From contig NZ_SDDX01000014.1 in NCBI RefSeq assembly GCF_004115925.1, forward strand, positions 62,001-126,000: 64,000 bases of DNA, in the 5' to 3' direction. Origin of the DNA: Lelliottia nimipressuralis (GTDB lineage: Bacteria; Pseudomonadota; Gammaproteobacteria; Enterobacterales; Enterobacteriaceae). Below the pieces are notes generated by a model, which ran no database searches, was not told the origin of the DNA, and saw only the letters and a program-made list of their open reading frames with translations. The number at the start of each line of letters is the position of its first letter. Position 1 is the stretch's first letter. Shown here piece after piece: positions 10,995-21,830 of the stretch. The translations under genes were made by a program, and so were the position numbers.

Positions 10995-11315
10995 CTACGC
11001 GGATTTCTTCAGGCAGGCGCTCATAAATTTACTGCGGTCTTCCCCTTTTAGGGATTGCTGCGTCGCCAGGCCGTTACATTCGCGCATCTTTTGCTGCTGC
11101 GGCGTGAGGCTCTTTTCGCCCGGTTTCGACGAACTGTTTTTCAGGCAATCGCTCATGTACGTTTTACGCGCATCGCCTTTCAGCGTCTGGGCTGTCGCCT
11201 GTTGATTACAGGTGGTCATCCGTTGCTGCTGCGGAGTGAGCGTTTTTTCGGCGGCGGACGCCACAGACATCAGGAGCAGAGAAGAGAGCAGGGTTACAGT
11301 AAGAGTCAGTTTCAT
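10995..11315 (-). CDS. psiF: Phosphate starvation-inducible protein PsiF
   Basis: A 106-residue secreted protein with a signal peptide (residues 1-21, cleavage after ASA). Two PsiF repeats follow, each with a TPQQQ(R/K)M..CN block and a second cysteine before the end. As in E. coli it lies just downstream of phoA on the same strand, and likely shares PhoB-dependent read-through. Function unknown. Confidence 0.95.
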   Translation of the reverse strand: MKLTLTVTLLSSLLLMSVASAAEKTLTPQQQRMTTCNQQATAQTLKGDARKTYMSDCLKNSSSKPGEKSLTPQQQKMRECNGLATQQSLKGEDRSKFMSACLKKSA

Positions 11316-11362
11316 AACACCATCCTTTTGTGAAGGTTCACAGTAAGTCTGGTTCGTGGCGG

Positions 11363-11401
11363 GAAAAATACCACCCGACGGAAGGGGATTTCCGCCGGGT
11401 G
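11363..11401 (-). terminator. Terminator between phoA and psiF
   Basis: CACCCG-CGGAA pairs with TTCCG-CGGGTG, followed on the minus strand by GGTATTTTTC. It lies directly after the phoA stop, so psiF is probably reached by partial read-through. Confidence 0.7.
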
Positions 11402-11407
11402 ATCGCT

Positions 11408-12823
11408 TTATTTCAGGCCAAGAGCGGCTTTCATGGTGTAGAACAGATCCGTTTGATCCGTCAGCCCGACCACATTTGCCGCGTGCGGGCCATACGCCGC
11501 GATGCGCAACTGTGTGCCGGTATGTTCCATGGAATCGCCTTCGGAGTTGCCATAGCTCATCACCATTACCGCACCGTCTTTAGTGTTCAGCGCCTGAGTC
11601 AGGCCTGGCGCTTTGGTATCAGGTGCCACGATCTGGCTGGCGTGCGCATGGTCAGCGGTCACTACCACGAGGGTGTTGCCGTCTTTCTTCGCGAACGCCA
11701 GCGCTTTCTGCACGGCTTCATCAAGATCGACGGTTTCGCCAATCTGACCGCACGGATTCGCCGCATGATCCTGTTTATCAATCGACGCGCCTTCAACCTG
11801 CAGGAAGAAGCCCTTCTCCCCCTTGCTCAGCAAAGCGATGGCTTTGTCGGTCATCTGCGCCAGCGTCGGAACGCTGTCATCGCGTTTCGGGTTTGGCGTG
11901 CAGGTCACCGCCGGTTTGTCGATGTTGCCGTGGTAAGAGGCTTTTGGCCCTTCCCAGCGCACCGGCATGTTGCCGTCCGAGAACAGGCCGAGCAGCGGCT
12001 TGTCCTGGGACGCTTCGGTGATCGCCGCCAGAGAAGCGGCATCGCTCACCAACTGATAACCCCGCGCCTGCGCCTGTTCACGCAGAGTTTTGCCCTGCCA
12101 TTCTCCGGCCGTCGCGGTTTCCGCGAACGTTTTCGCCCCGCCGCCCAGCGTCACATCGGCGCGGGCATTCAGCAGTTGTTCGGTGATGGAGCCTTTACCG
12201 CCCTTTTCCAGCGCATTGGTCGGGCATTTTTCGCTGGTCACGGACGGGCCGTAGCATTTACGCGACGTCACATGCGCCACCAGCGCCGCAGGCGTTGCAT
12301 CCTGCAGTTCAGCCGTTGAGACGTTACCTGTCGCAAGGCCAGCCGCCTTCGCCATCTCCAGAATCGTCTGGTGATCCTTTTCGTGAATATCGACGCCCAG
12401 CGCGCCGTTATAGGTTTTCACGCCCGTGGTCCACGCCGTGGCGGAGGCCGCCGAGTCGGTCACGTAATCAGGCTTACCGGTTTTTTTATCCAGCGCATAG
12501 TGGGTGTATTGTCCGGTCAACGGCAATGCGTCAATACCTTTAAAAAAGCCACCGGCCCCTTCGGCATAATTTCGCGCGGCGGTGATTTCGGAATCGCCCA
12601 TCCCATCACCAATCAGCAAAATAATATTTTTAGCCGGTTTATCATTTAGCGATGCACGCAGCGCTTCGGTTTGATCTTCTGACAGACGGCGTGCGCCGCC
12701 CGGCTGCGTGATATCTCCCTGAGCCGCGCGATTATCCAGCACCTGGGTATTCGTGGTGTCGGCATAAATGGCAGGGGTAAATAATAAAGGCAGTAATGCG
12801 ATGAAAAGTGCGCTCTGTTTCAC
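11408..12823 (-). CDS. phoA: Alkaline phosphatase PhoA
   Basis: Periplasmic Zn/Mg phosphomonoesterase of 471 residues. The signal peptide is about 21 residues (cleavage after IYA). The nucleophile serine lies in [11 protein letters not shown], metal-binding residues in the N-terminal [11 protein letters not shown] and C-terminal [12 protein letters not shown] segments, and the four cysteines expected for two disulphides are present (CYG...CPT and C...C around the CTPNPKRDD and NPCGQ segments). A Pho box precedes the gene. psiF follows on the same strand. Confidence 0.97.
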   Translation of the reverse strand: MKQSALFIALLPLLFTPAIYADTTNTQVLDNRAAQGDITQPGGARRLSEDQTEALRASLNDKPAKNIILLIGDGMGDSEITAARNYAEGAGGFFKGIDALPLTGQYTHYALDKKTGKPDYVTDSAASATAWTTGVKTYNGALGVDIHEKDHQTILEMAKAAGLATGNVSTAELQDATPAALVAHVTSRKCYGPSVTSEKCPTNALEKGGKGSITEQLLNARADVTLGGGAKTFAETATAGEWQGKTLREQAQARGYQLVSDAASLAAITEASQDKPLLGLFSDGNMPVRWEGPKASYHGNIDKPAVTCTPNPKRDDSVPTLAQMTDKAIALLSKGEKGFFLQVEGASIDKQDHAANPCGQIGETVDLDEAVQKALAFAKKDGNTLVVVTADHAHASQIVAPDTKAPGLTQALNTKDGAVMVMSYGNSEGDSMEHTGTQLRIAAYGPHAANVVGLTDQTDLFYTMKAALGLK

Positions 12824-12879
12824 TTTATTTCTCCATGTACAAATACATAAAAATAAACAGAGCGACTATAGGCACAACT

Positions 12880-12898
12880 TATGACAATGCTATGACAG
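12880..12898 (-). promoter_or_regulatory. Pho box upstream of phoA
   Basis: On the minus strand CTGTCATAGCATTGTCATA contains two direct CTGTCAT-like repeats 11 bases apart, close to the E. coli phoA Pho box. It lies 57-75 bases before the start codon and predicts PhoB activation under phosphate limitation. Confidence 0.85.
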
Positions 12899-12919
12899 GT
12901 TTTTAGATTCTGTGACAGA

Positions 12920-13180
12920 TTAACTACGAGGATGCCGCAACAGCTTTTTTACGTATTGCTGTAGCATTTCGCTATCCTGAATCGGCACTTGAGAGTCGGG
13001 CCTGGCATCCTCCAGCGCGCCCTCAATACTTCGGATCAGCGCCTGCTGATCGGTCTGCGCCATTTGCCGTAAAAGGGCCGTGACAACGATTTCTAACGCT
13101 TCAACCTGGGCAACCAGTTCTTTTGACTCTTCTTCCTTTTGGGCAAGCTTAACCAGCAACTCTGCAATGAGATTTTTCAT
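12920..13180 (-). CDS. iraP: Anti-adapter IraP, stabiliser of RpoS
   Basis: An 86-residue protein matching IraP: an N-terminal coiled-coil helix ([21 protein letters not shown]), then a VEALEI segment and a C-terminal YVKKLL.HPR. IraP binds the adapter RssB and blocks delivery of RpoS to ClpXP, notably during phosphate starvation. It lies upstream of phoA on the same strand with its own promoter region. Confidence 0.95.
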   Translation of the reverse strand: MKNLIAELLVKLAQKEEESKELVAQVEALEIVVTALLRQMAQTDQQALIRSIEGALEDARPDSQVPIQDSEMLQQYVKKLLRHPRS

Positions 13181-13417
13181 CGTGCTATTTCCTTATCAGG
13201 TTTTTGCTGACGGTATCATTACGGTTGATTATTGCAAAGAGGCGAAAAGTATTATCTTTATGAAAAAACACGCTATGTCGCAAATAACGATGATTTATCG
13301 TCAGCGAAACGTTTTGCTATTATAAAAACTGATTGCGTGGCAGCAAAATAGTAGAAAGCAGGCGCCATTATTTTTGAAAACAGCGCCTGTTGTGGGTTAA
13401 TACATAATATATCTTCT

Positions 13418-14647
13418 TTACGTCGCGATATTCGCCATTTTCTGACGGCGACGGCGTAATGCTATCGCGAGCTGGATAACGTTCAGTAACACCACCACTG
13501 CCGTAGCGGCAAATACCCAGCGGAATCCCGCCATCGCGGAAACGGTCGCGCCCATTAACGGGCCTGCGACATTCCCCAGATACATAAATGACTGGTTATA
13601 ACCAAAGATGCGTCCGGTGACCTGATCGCTTGAGTATTTCACCAGCAGGGTTTGTACCGCTGGCAGCATCGCCCCATCGGCAAATCCGAGCAGGAAGCGC
13701 AGCACGCCGAGCTGGAACGGCGAGGTGACGAAGGACATCGCGAAAAACAGCACCACGGCGATAATCAGGGTCGCCATTAATATCCGCGCCGTACCGATAC
13801 GATCCCCGAGCTTACCCAGTCGTGGGGCAGAGATCAGCGCGGAAACGCCTGGCACGGCGGCGATCATCCCGCTCAGGAACGCAATATTGTTACTGTCCGG
13901 CGCCATGGATTTAATAAACAGCGCCAGAATCGGCCCGATGGAACCGTTGCAGAGCTGAATCACCAGCGTTGTCACAAAGAGGCTGATCATCAGGCCGGGG
14001 TAGGGCAGCGTGGCAAAAACCGCTTTACCGCTCAGGCGATCGGCTTTGCTGACCGTCGGGCGCACGCCCTCTTTAATGAGGAACAAGGTCACCAGAAAAC
14101 TCACCATCAGCAGCATCGCGGTAATGAAAAACACCGCGCGCAAGCCGACGTGGTCAGCCAGAAAACCGCCCATCAGCGGGCCGCCAATGACGCCGCTGAT
14201 TTGCGCAGTCGAGAGTGTGCTGATAGCCCAGCCGCTGCGCTCGCGCGGAACCTGTGACGCCACCAGCGCCATCGCGTTAGGAATATAACCGGACGTCAGC
14301 CCCATCAGGCCGCGCAGGAGAAAGAGCTGCCAGACGTTAGTGGCATAGGCCTGCAGCAGGATTGCGATCGCCATCCCCAGCGAGGCGCGCAGGAGCATCA
14401 GCTTGCGCCCTTTGCGATCTGCAAGGCTGCCCCACATGGGCGAGACAATGGCGGAAACCAGGAAAGTAATACTGAAGGTCAGACCCGACCACATTGACAG
14501 CGCTTCGTGGGACGACACGCCGAGCTGGGAGACATACAGCGGCAGGAAGGGCAAAATCTGGCTGATCGCAAGACCGGTGAAAAAACAGCCAAACCAGACA
14601 GATATAAGGTTGACTTTCCAGGATTCCATAACAGGCAAACTCTTCAT
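13418..14647 (-). CDS. MFS multidrug exporter, MdtG-like
   Basis: A 409-residue major facilitator with about 12 hydrophobic segments. It keeps the MFS loop 2-3 motif [10 protein letters not shown] and the drug-antiporter block [10 protein letters not shown]. It resembles E. coli MdtG throughout but is clearly a divergent relative, so I give no symbol. The start at 14647 ([11 protein letters not shown]) is chosen by comparison; 14629 is possible and has a better-placed GAAGAG. It sits between iraP and the extensin-like gene, where E. coli has no such gene. Confidence 0.88.
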   Translation of the reverse strand: MKSLPVMESWKVNLISVWFGCFFTGLAISQILPFLPLYVSQLGVSSHEALSMWSGLTFSITFLVSAIVSPMWGSLADRKGRKLMLLRASLGMAIAILLQAYATNVWQLFLLRGLMGLTSGYIPNAMALVASQVPRERSGWAISTLSTAQISGVIGGPLMGGFLADHVGLRAVFFITAMLLMVSFLVTLFLIKEGVRPTVSKADRLSGKAVFATLPYPGLMISLFVTTLVIQLCNGSIGPILALFIKSMAPDSNNIAFLSGMIAAVPGVSALISAPRLGKLGDRIGTARILMATLIIAVVLFFAMSFVTSPFQLGVLRFLLGFADGAMLPAVQTLLVKYSSDQVTGRIFGYNQSFMYLGNVAGPLMGATVSAMAGFRWVFAATAVVVLLNVIQLAIALRRRRQKMANIAT

Positions 14648-14798
14648 TTTTAGGCGAATTCGCCGACAGATTAGCAAGTTGCGTCACATCACGTAGCGCC
14701 AGAGGTGCGGCAGCGACAACTTTGGTGTTTTATCTCCCCAGTCATCATATTTGTGAAACAAGTCACAAATCATCCACTTTTTGGTGGTGAATTATGCT

Positions 14799-15482
14799 TT
14801 AACGGCAGAGGCCAAAACCACGCATTCCGAGGTGAAAATGGTTGGCGTGCGCCGCGTTATACTCCGGCCCAAGCCCGTTACCGTAGTAATCACAGCTGGC
14901 GCTCAGCAGCGCGCGCAGCCAGGGCTGTGTTTTGTCGTTGCGCCAGCCGCGCAGCACCGTCACCCGCTCGCCGTCTGCCAGATGAAACGCGCTGATATCG
15001 AGCGCTTCGGCGCTGGCATGTTCGCTGCGACGCGCATCAGGCCGGTTGTAGATATTGCGACAGGCAAAGCTGCCGAGATGCTCCACGCGCGTCAACGGGC
15101 TGCCCATCATCGTCTGAGTGAGCGGCCGGGCCTTTTGATGGATAAACAGCGCGGAACTCAGGGCCAGCGGGCAGCTGGCGATAAAGCTGCTGCTCAGGGA
15201 GACCGGGCCGAAACTGCGCACCCGCACGACGCCGTTGAGCGGGCACTCTCCGGCACTGTCCGCCAGCGCCTGGGTCTGGATGAGCTGTTTTTGATTGGCC
15301 TGCTCCAGTAGACTGACACAGGCTTCGGGCGTCAGGCGACGCAGCTTAAACTGGCTGATTTTCCCCGGCGGATCGTCGAGCGAAAGCGGGGTAAACGGGT
15401 TGTAATACGACGGCAGCCAGCGATAGCCCATCACCGCCGCGCCCACCACAATCAGACAAACCAGCACACTTTTCCCTCGCAC
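14799..15482 (-). CDS. Extensin-like C-terminal domain protein
   Basis: A 227-residue protein with an N-terminal membrane anchor or signal (residues 5-20). The extensin-like C domain follows, related to M15 D-Ala-D-Ala peptidases. Candidate metal ligands are in the [12 protein letters not shown] block (His, Asp) and the near-C-terminal HANHFHLG block. Six or more cysteines suggest disulphides, hence a periplasmic location. Probably acts on peptidoglycan, but the substrate is not known. Divergent from ddlA. Confidence 0.8.
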   Translation of the reverse strand: MRGKSVLVCLIVVGAAVMGYRWLPSYYNPFTPLSLDDPPGKISQFKLRRLTPEACVSLLEQANQKQLIQTQALADSAGECPLNGVVRVRSFGPVSLSSSFIASCPLALSSALFIHQKARPLTQTMMGSPLTRVEHLGSFACRNIYNRPDARRSEHASAEALDISAFHLADGERVTVLRGWRNDKTQPWLRALLSASCDYYGNGLGPEYNAAHANHFHLGMRGFGLCR

Positions 15483-15590
15483 AATCCCTCCTCGTCAATA
15501 GCTCAAAACATTATGGCAGAAGGCGGCGAAACCCACAGAACATCGTGGTATGTTATGGCCTTTGATGAGTCAGACTGGAAGAAAGTGAAG

Positions 15591-16691
15591 ATGGCGAAGC
15601 AGCGGGTAGGAATTGTTTTTGGGGGAAAATCGGCAGAACACGAAGTGTCGCTGCAGTCGGCCAAAAATATCGTTGATGCGATTGATAAGAGCCGTTTTGA
15701 TGTCGTACTGCTGGGTATTGATAAGCAGGGCCAGTGGCACGTTAACGATGCCAGTCAGTATCTGCTGAACGCAGACGATCCGGCGCATATCGCGCTGAAT
15801 CCATCAGAGATCAGCGTTGCAACCGTACCGGGCGTCGTGCAGGGCCAGCTGATTAACGCGGGGAATGCGCAAGCGCTATCGCAGATTGACGTGGTTTTCC
15901 CGATTGTACACGGCACCCTGGGCGAAGACGGTTCCCTGCAAGGAATGTTGCGTATGGCGAACCTGCCGTTCGTCGGCTCCGATGTCCTTGGATCTGCGGC
16001 TTGCATGGATAAAGACGTGACCAAACGCCTGCTGCGTGACGCCGGGCTGAACATCGCGCCGTTTGTGACGCTCACGCGCGCCAATCGCCAGCATTACACC
16101 TTTGCCCAAATCACTTCTCAGCTCGGCCTGCCGCTCTTCGTAAAACCTGCGAACCAGGGCTCTTCCGTTGGCGTCAGCAAAGTGACCAGCGAAGCACAGT
16201 TCACCGAAGCCGTGCGTCTGGCGTTTGAATTTGACCACAAAGTGGTGGTTGAGCAAGGGATTAAAGGCCGCGAGATCGAGTGCGCGGTGCTGGGCAATGA
16301 TTTCCCGCAAGCCAGTACCTGTGGCGAAGTGGTGCTGAACAGTGATTTCTACTCGTACGATACCAAATACATCGATGATAAAGGGGCGCAGGTAGTGGTC
16401 CCGGCGGTGCTGGATCCAGAAATCAATGACAAGATCCGCGCGATCGCGATTGAAGCCTATCAGGCACTCGGCTGCGGCGGAATGGCGCGCGTTGACGTGT
16501 TCCTGACGGCAGAGAATGACGTGATCATCAATGAAATCAATACGCTGCCAGGGTTTACCAATATCAGCATGTACCCGAAACTGTGGCAGGCGAGCGGTAT
16601 CAGTTATCCGGATTTGATTACCCGTCTGATCGAACTGGCGCTGGAGCGTCATGCTGCTGACAGCGCCCTGAAAAGCTCCGTAAACGGTTAA
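15591..16691 (+). CDS. ddlA: D-alanine--D-alanine ligase A
   Basis: ATP-grasp ligase making the D-Ala-D-Ala dipeptide for peptidoglycan. It is 366 residues long (E. coli 364). The N-terminal [18 protein letters not shown], the [16 protein letters not shown]-binding block and the C-terminal [11 protein letters not shown] metal/substrate motif are intact. The start at 15591 is chosen by family N terminus; the open frame runs 78 bases further upstream without family similarity. The stop overlaps that of yaiZ on the other strand. Confidence 0.96.
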   Translation: MAKQRVGIVFGGKSAEHEVSLQSAKNIVDAIDKSRFDVVLLGIDKQGQWHVNDASQYLLNADDPAHIALNPSEISVATVPGVVQGQLINAGNAQALSQIDVVFPIVHGTLGEDGSLQGMLRMANLPFVGSDVLGSAACMDKDVTKRLLRDAGLNIAPFVTLTRANRQHYTFAQITSQLGLPLFVKPANQGSSVGVSKVTSEAQFTEAVRLAFEFDHKVVVEQGIKGREIECAVLGNDFPQASTCGEVVLNSDFYSYDTKYIDDKGAQVVVPAVLDPEINDKIRAIAIEAYQALGCGGMARVDVFLTAENDVIINEINTLPGFTNISMYPKLWQASGISYPDLITRLIELALERHAADSALKSSVNG

Positions 16692-16924
16692 TCCGCTTTT
16701 TCGGCGCTCTCGACCGTTTCCGTCGTCGGCTCTTCAGGTCGACGGCGGATTATAAAGCCCGCCAGCCAGAAACTGATCACCCAGGTCACCAGCCCTACCG
16801 CATAGGTTTGCCAGCCTTTCGCTTCAAATCCCAGCAGCCCAACGACACCGTTAAGAATAAAAATCAGGCCAATCGCAAAGGCGTAATAATGCCAGTCACG
16901 GCGTAGTTTGGCAGACAGCTTCAT
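16688..16924 (-). CDS. yaiZ: Inner membrane protein YaiZ (DUF2754)
   Basis: A 78-residue protein with two hydrophobic segments (about 13-33 and 40-60), a short basic N terminus and an acidic C-terminal tail. It matches YaiZ. It overlaps the end of ddlA by four bases, tail to tail. Function unknown. Confidence 0.92.
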   Translation of the reverse strand: MKLSAKLRRDWHYYAFAIGLIFILNGVVGLLGFEAKGWQTYAVGLVTWVISFWLAGFIIRRRPEEPTTETVESAEKAD

Positions 16925-17173
16925 GGCAACTCCGGCAGAATAAAAAGATATCCTCTCACAGTTTTCTTATGCGGTCTGTGGCGGATGCGGAAAATCTTAA
17001 ATGCGTCGCAATTTAACTTAAGTCAGCAAAATGTGATGTAAGACATAAATTGCTAAACCAGGAGCATTCCCTGGCCCAAATTACCACGATTCTGATATTG
17101 ACAAATGCTATGACCTGTCAGACTCACCTTGTATGACTGGCACATTGCCAGAATGAAATAGGGGGAGGTTTTT

Positions 17174-17476
17174 ATGGCAGACTTTACACTGGCGAAGCCG
17201 ATTTTTGGTGGCAGAAAACCGAGAACCTCCACGTCCGGCAACATCGCCTATGCCCTGTTTGTGCTGTTCTGTTTCTGGGCGGGGTCACAGCTTCTGAATA
17301 TGCTGGTGCATGCACCGGGCGTTTATGAACACCTGATGCAGGTCCAGGACACAGGCCGACCGCATGTCGAAATTGGTTTGGGTGTCAGCACCATCTTCGG
17401 ATTGATTCCGTTCCTCGCAGGCTGTGCCATCCTCGGCGTGATAGCCCTGGTGCTGCGCTGGCGCCGTCATCACTGA
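17174..17476 (+). CDS. yaiY: Inner membrane protein YaiY (DUF2755)
   Basis: A 100-residue protein with two membrane segments (about 24-45 and 70-93) and a basic C terminus (RWRRHH), matching YaiY. A strong GGGGGAGG ribosome site precedes the ATG. It converges on yaiW with a 3-base gap. Function unknown. Confidence 0.92.
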   Translation: MADFTLAKPIFGGRKPRTSTSGNIAYALFVLFCFWAGSQLLNMLVHAPGVYEHLMQVQDTGRPHVEIGLGVSTIFGLIPFLAGCAILGVIALVLRWRRHH

Positions 17477-17479
17477 CGT

Positions 17480-18580
17480 TTAGTTCAGTGACATACAGCG
17501 AGCCCGACGATCGTCGACGCGTTTCGCGAACCACGCCGTGGTGAGATTGCGCGTGATCTTCGGGCTTTCAAGCTGAATGCCCGGCAAAACTTCTCTCGGC
17601 AACGCGTTGCCACTCTTCTGCTCCGCCAGCTTAAACACCTGCTGATAAAGATCCGTTTTCTCAAATGCCAGGCTGTCCCCTTTCTCCAGCTGACGGCGGA
17701 TCTCGCTGTTGCTCATATCCAGTTTGATCGCCAGTTTGCGCACCGCCTGCTCGGTTGTACCCGCCTCGCTGCTGCCGTAAGCAATCAGATCGCCATCCAG
17801 TGCCAGCTTCGCGCCCGTCGCGCGGTTTACCGCATTCTGGAAAGCGGCGTTACGGCTGGCATACCAGCCCGCGTTGAAATCAGCAAAACGATACAGCGGG
17901 GCGCTGTAGTTGGCGGGATAATTCAGGAGATGGTAAGTGCCGAACCACAGCCCACCGCGCAGAGAAAACACCTCCTGGCGCACCGTGCCGTCGATTTCCC
18001 ACGGATAGCCGCGGGTATGTTTCTCGGCAAAGTCGATGCTGACCTGCATCGGGCCGCCCGTGTGCACCGGATTCAGCGAGCCAAACAGCTTCTGCCCCAT
18101 CGGCACCATATCGATAAAATCATCGAAAATGGCGCTCAGCTGTTTCTCGGTTTTCACCGTATCCAGCCGCTCGCTGTAGCTTTTGCCGTTAGGCGAAGTG
18201 ATTTTGAGCGCCGTGTGGACGAGGAACACCGGGATGTGCATTTTTTCTGCCCGGCGGTCTATCTCCTTCCAGGCAATTTTGTTAAGCCCAGGCACCGCCG
18301 GATCGGACTGGTACATGGACTCTTGCTGCGCCACCGCCAGCACCGAGCAGATATTCTCCTCGGTCGGGGCTATCTTCTGGCTCTCGAAGGTTTTCGCCAG
18401 CACGATTGCCCAGTCGTCGCGATCCTTGACGCTGGCAGGCATTTTCTGACGCACCACGCTTGCCACATCAACAGGCTTTTCGCCCTTTTTCAGCGGCGCG
18501 GCACCTTTGTCGGCGCATCCGGCCAGCACGAGAGCGGCCAGCAGTGATAAGGGTAACGCGCGTCGTATGGCAAATGGCAT
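17480..18580 (-). CDS. yaiW: Outer-membrane lipoprotein YaiW
   Basis: A 366-residue lipoprotein with lipobox LAGC at about 19-22; most of the chain (from DVASVVRQKMPASVKDRD onward) matches E. coli YaiW (DUF1615). In E. coli it is surface-exposed, is co-transcribed with sbmA and helps uptake of some proline-rich peptides. It starts 14 bases after the sbmA stop on the same strand, supporting the same operon here. Confidence 0.95.
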   Translation of the reverse strand: MPFAIRRALPLSLLAALVLAGCADKGAAPLKKGEKPVDVASVVRQKMPASVKDRDDWAIVLAKTFESQKIAPTEENICSVLAVAQQESMYQSDPAVPGLNKIAWKEIDRRAEKMHIPVFLVHTALKITSPNGKSYSERLDTVKTEKQLSAIFDDFIDMVPMGQKLFGSLNPVHTGGPMQVSIDFAEKHTRGYPWEIDGTVRQEVFSLRGGLWFGTYHLLNYPANYSAPLYRFADFNAGWYASRNAAFQNAVNRATGAKLALDGDLIAYGSSEAGTTEQAVRKLAIKLDMSNSEIRRQLEKGDSLAFEKTDLYQQVFKLAEQKSGNALPREVLPGIQLESPKITRNLTTAWFAKRVDDRRARCMSLN

Positions 18581-18594
18581 AGCAACTCCCTGTT

Positions 18595-19815
18595 TTAACC
18601 TAATGTGTTGGTCACTTCCTGCAAGTTCTGGTCGTCCAGCTCGCGTTCGAAACTGCGCAGACGCTTATAGATCGACATCAGCTCAACCAGCGTAGTCCAT
18701 GAAGCAATCAAATACTGGAAAGAACCGCGAACCTGACCGAAAACGTTGTTGATCTGTGTCATCAGACCGAGCGTAATCGTACCTGCGACAATCGACGGGA
18801 ACAGCAGGAACAAACCGAAAACGCTATCAACCTGCAAATATAAGATGCGGGCGATGTTGAAATACATGTAGTGGAAATAGAGGCGGAAGTAGTTGCGACG
18901 CACCGCGCCAAACAGCTCGCGAACAGTCGGCGGTGAGGCGCGTTCGGGGTCATCTTCCCCGTAGACCAGCTCTTTACGGTAGGCAGCTTCCACGCGCTGG
19001 TTTTTGAACTCCAGCCCCGGCAGTTTTATCCCCACCGCCGCCAGCAGCCCTGTCCCCATCAGCGACCAGACGATGGCCGCAATCACCAGGCCATAAGGCA
19101 GATGGCCGACAATCGGCAGCTCCGGAACGTGCGCGGAGAGCTTGACGAGCACCGGCAGAAACGCGATGAGGGTCATAATGGCGTTGATAAAGCTCACGCC
19201 CATATCTTCCAGCGTGGAGGCGAAACGCATCGTATCTTCCTGCACACGCTGCGCGGCACCCTCAATATGACGCAGCTGCTGCCAGTGCGCCATATAGTGT
19301 TCGTTCATCGCGGTACGCCAGCGAAAGACGTAGTGGCTGACGAAGAAGTTATTCATGACACCGATAATGACGGCGATTAGCGCGATGCCGAGGAAAATCC
19401 CGACTTCATGATAGAACTGATTGATGGTGACCTTGTGCGGGGAACTGAGCGCGGTCTGAATCAGATCGTAAAACGGCGCATACCAGGCGTTGATCGCAAC
19501 GCCGACCTCCACCAAAAACCAGGTAACAAAGATGATTAGCGCTGTGCCGAGAATCGACCAATACTGCCAGCGATGCGGCGCATAGCTGAACCAGAACAGG
19601 GCAAACAGCCCTACGCACAGCGCATAGTAGGCGTAAAACAGCAGATAGCTGAGGGACCAGAAGCGCGCCGCGCTGATAGGCACATCGCCCGTTGCGCCGG
19701 TGATGCGCTCAATCCACGCACCGCCGCCCGCCTGCCAGAAAATGACGGCGATCAGCGCCCAAATAAACGCCGAGAGAAAAAAGGGTCCCGGCTTTGGGAA
19801 AAAAGACTTAAACAT
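18595..19815 (-). CDS. sbmA: Peptide antibiotic transporter SbmA
   Basis: A 406-residue inner membrane protein, the same length as in E. coli, with about eight membrane segments. It belongs to the SbmA/BacA family, which lacks an ATPase domain and imports microcins B17 and J25, bleomycin and proline-rich peptides using the proton gradient. Family blocks include the N-terminal [13 protein letters not shown] and the central [14 protein letters not shown]. First gene of the sbmA-yaiW operon. Confidence 0.96.
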   Translation of the reverse strand: MFKSFFPKPGPFFLSAFIWALIAVIFWQAGGGAWIERITGATGDVPISAARFWSLSYLLFYAYYALCVGLFALFWFSYAPHRWQYWSILGTALIIFVTWFLVEVGVAINAWYAPFYDLIQTALSSPHKVTINQFYHEVGIFLGIALIAVIIGVMNNFFVSHYVFRWRTAMNEHYMAHWQQLRHIEGAAQRVQEDTMRFASTLEDMGVSFINAIMTLIAFLPVLVKLSAHVPELPIVGHLPYGLVIAAIVWSLMGTGLLAAVGIKLPGLEFKNQRVEAAYRKELVYGEDDPERASPPTVRELFGAVRRNYFRLYFHYMYFNIARILYLQVDSVFGLFLLFPSIVAGTITLGLMTQINNVFGQVRGSFQYLIASWTTLVELMSIYKRLRSFERELDDQNLQEVTNTLG

Positions 19816-19929
19816 GGTGCTTCCTTCTTGTTGTTATGGCGTTGCTGTGTTCAACAAAATACCACACGAAAAACCCGCCACGCGCCGCTCACCGGCGCGT
19901 GCAGAAAAAATAGACCTGTGGTTTATAGG

Positions 19930-20463
19930 TTAGTTCGCCTGCCATCCGGCAAGAATTGTTTCGGTGAGTTTCACGGTGGGCGCATTACCCGGTGCGCTAA
20001 GGGTGCCCCAGACCTCGTTATAGTGCTTAATCAGCACCTGCGCCTGCGCCGCCGGGCGATGTGCGGTGGTATGCGCATCTTCCGCCACCGTGATGTGATA
20101 GCCCCGGCTCACGCCATTTTTGAGGGTGGTGTCCACGCAGTAGTCGGTTGCACACCCGCAGATGACGAACTGCTGAATACCGTGTTCTGTTAATAATGCC
20201 TCAAGCTGAGTGCGATAGAACGCATCGCAGGCGGTTTTGGTGACATAAAACGCCCCCGCTGGCTGATGCAGTTCAGGCAGCAACGCAAAACCTTCGCTCC
20301 CCTCCTCCAGTCCACCCGCTTCGATGTGCTGAATAAATATCACCGTATCGGCGGCGTGTGTAAGCTGATTGATTCGCGAAACGCATTGTTCGCGTTGAAT
20401 ACGAGGCGTCGCAAACACGCCCTGCTGCATATCGACCACCATCACCACACGTTTTTCAGCCAT
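19930..20463 (-). CDS. Isochorismatase-family cysteine hydrolase
   Basis: A 177-residue hydrolase. The catalytic triad of the family is visible: Asp in VVDMQQG, Lys in VTKTACDAF, Cys in CGCATDYCVDTT. Such enzymes hydrolyse isochorismate, nicotinamide, ureidoacrylate or related amides; the substrate here cannot be told. The start at the second Met (20463) is preferred because it follows a GGAGACGG stretch. It stands between sbmA and ampH on the opposite strand to ampH, a place where E. coli K-12 has no counterpart. Confidence 0.85.
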   Translation of the reverse strand: MAEKRVVMVVDMQQGVFATPRIQREQCVSRINQLTHAADTVIFIQHIEAGGLEEGSEGFALLPELHQPAGAFYVTKTACDAFYRTQLEALLTEHGIQQFVICGCATDYCVDTTLKNGVSRGYHITVAEDAHTTAHRPAAQAQVLIKHYNEVWGTLSAPGNAPTVKLTETILAGWQAN

Positions 20464-20667
20464 CACCGTCTCCGAAGAATTGAGTCATACCAGCCCCTAT
20501 CATAAGCCCGATGTCACAAAACAGGAGACTGATTGCAACGAAATTGTTCTTATTTACCCGTGGTTACGTTTTTCCCGCTATCGTTATGCAATTCGGCCCT
20601 TTGCACCGCGCCGTTTAGTAGTATAAATACGCATTACTTCTTTCATTCACTTCATGGATGCTTTTCG

Positions 20668-21825
20668 TTGAAACGTTGTCTGCTTTCCTTCGCCGCGCTG
20701 TGTGCGGTGAGCCTAACGTCTGTCCAGGCTGCCCAGCCGCTGACGGCACCTGTTTTCGCTTCTGATATCGCGGACCGCTACGCCAATCTTATCTATTACG
20801 GCAGTGGCGCAACGGGTATGGCGCTGGTCGTGATTGATGGTAATCAGCGTGTGTTTCGCAGTTTTGGTGAAACGCGTCCTGGCAGCAATGTCCGTCCACA
20901 GCTTGATTCGGTCATTCGCATTGCCTCTTTGACCAAGCTGATGACCAGCGAAATGCTGGTGAAGCTGCTCGATCAGGGCGTGATCAAACTCAACGATCCC
21001 TTAAGCAAATACGCACCACTTGGGTCGCGCGTGCCTTCTTATCAGGGGACACCGATTACGCTGGTGAATCTGGCGACGCACACCAGCGCCCTGCCGCGTG
21101 AACAGCCCGGCGGCGCGGCGCATCGCCCTGTTTTCGTCTGGCCGACGCGCGAACAGCGCTGGACCTACCTGACAAACGCCACGCTGAAATCCGCGCCTGG
21201 TGCTCAGGCCGCCTATTCGAATCTGGCGTTCGATCTGCTGGCCGATGCGCTGGCGACGGCATCAGGAAAACCTTATACCCAGCTGTTTGAAGAGCAGATC
21301 ACACGGCCCTTAGGGATGAAAGACACCACCTTTACGCCGTCTCCCGATCAGTGCAAGCGCCTGATGGTGGCGGAGAAAGGGGCAAGCCCGTGTAATAACA
21401 CTCTGGCAGCGATTGGCAGCGGCGGAGTTTACTCCACGCCCGGCGATATGATGCGCTGGATGCAGCAGTTCCTCTCGTCCGATTTCTACGCCCGCAGCAA
21501 TCAGGCCGATCGCATGCAGACCCTGATTTATAAACGCAATCAGCTTCATCGGGTGATTGGCATGGATGTTCCAGGCAAAGCCGATGCGCTGGGCATGGGC
21601 TGGGTCTATATGGCTCCAAAAGATGGACGTCCGGGTATTATTCAAAAAACGGGCGGCGGCGGCGGATTCATCACCTATATGGCGATGATTCCGCAGTCAA
21701 ATGTCGGTGCGTTCGTGGTGGTCACCCGCTCGCCAAATACCCGGTTTATCAATATGAGTGATGGGATCAATAATCTTGTGGCCGAACTGAGCGGAAATAA
21801 AGCCCAGGTCGTTCCCGCATCCTGA
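20668..21825 (+). CDS. ampH: AmpH, penicillin-binding DD-carboxypeptidase/endopeptidase
   Basis: A 385-residue class C beta-lactamase-like peptidoglycan hydrolase of the periplasm, same length as E. coli AmpH. The signal peptide is about 21 residues (cleavage after VQA). The active serine lies in SLTK (ASLTKLM), the YSN motif in AAYSNLAF and the KTG-like box in KTGGGGG. I chose the TTG start at 20668 because it gives the E. coli N terminus and length; the open frame upstream has no family match. Converges on yaiV. Confidence 0.94.
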   Translation: MKRCLLSFAALCAVSLTSVQAAQPLTAPVFASDIADRYANLIYYGSGATGMALVVIDGNQRVFRSFGETRPGSNVRPQLDSVIRIASLTKLMTSEMLVKLLDQGVIKLNDPLSKYAPLGSRVPSYQGTPITLVNLATHTSALPREQPGGAAHRPVFVWPTREQRWTYLTNATLKSAPGAQAAYSNLAFDLLADALATASGKPYTQLFEEQITRPLGMKDTTFTPSPDQCKRLMVAEKGASPCNNTLAAIGSGGVYSTPGDMMRWMQQFLSSDFYARSNQADRMQTLIYKRNQLHRVIGMDVPGKADALGMGWVYMAPKDGRPGIIQKTGGGGGFITYMAMIPQSNVGAFVVVTRSPNTRFINMSDGINNLVAELSGNKAQVVPAS

Positions 21826-21830
21826 TCGAA

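Noticed and set aside
11330..12319. A 329-codon open frame opposite phoA
   Set aside because: It is a high-GC antisense shadow of the well-conserved phoA gene, without domain or ribosome-site support.
15876..16652. A 258-codon open frame opposite ddlA
   Set aside because: Shadow of ddlA with no domain evidence.
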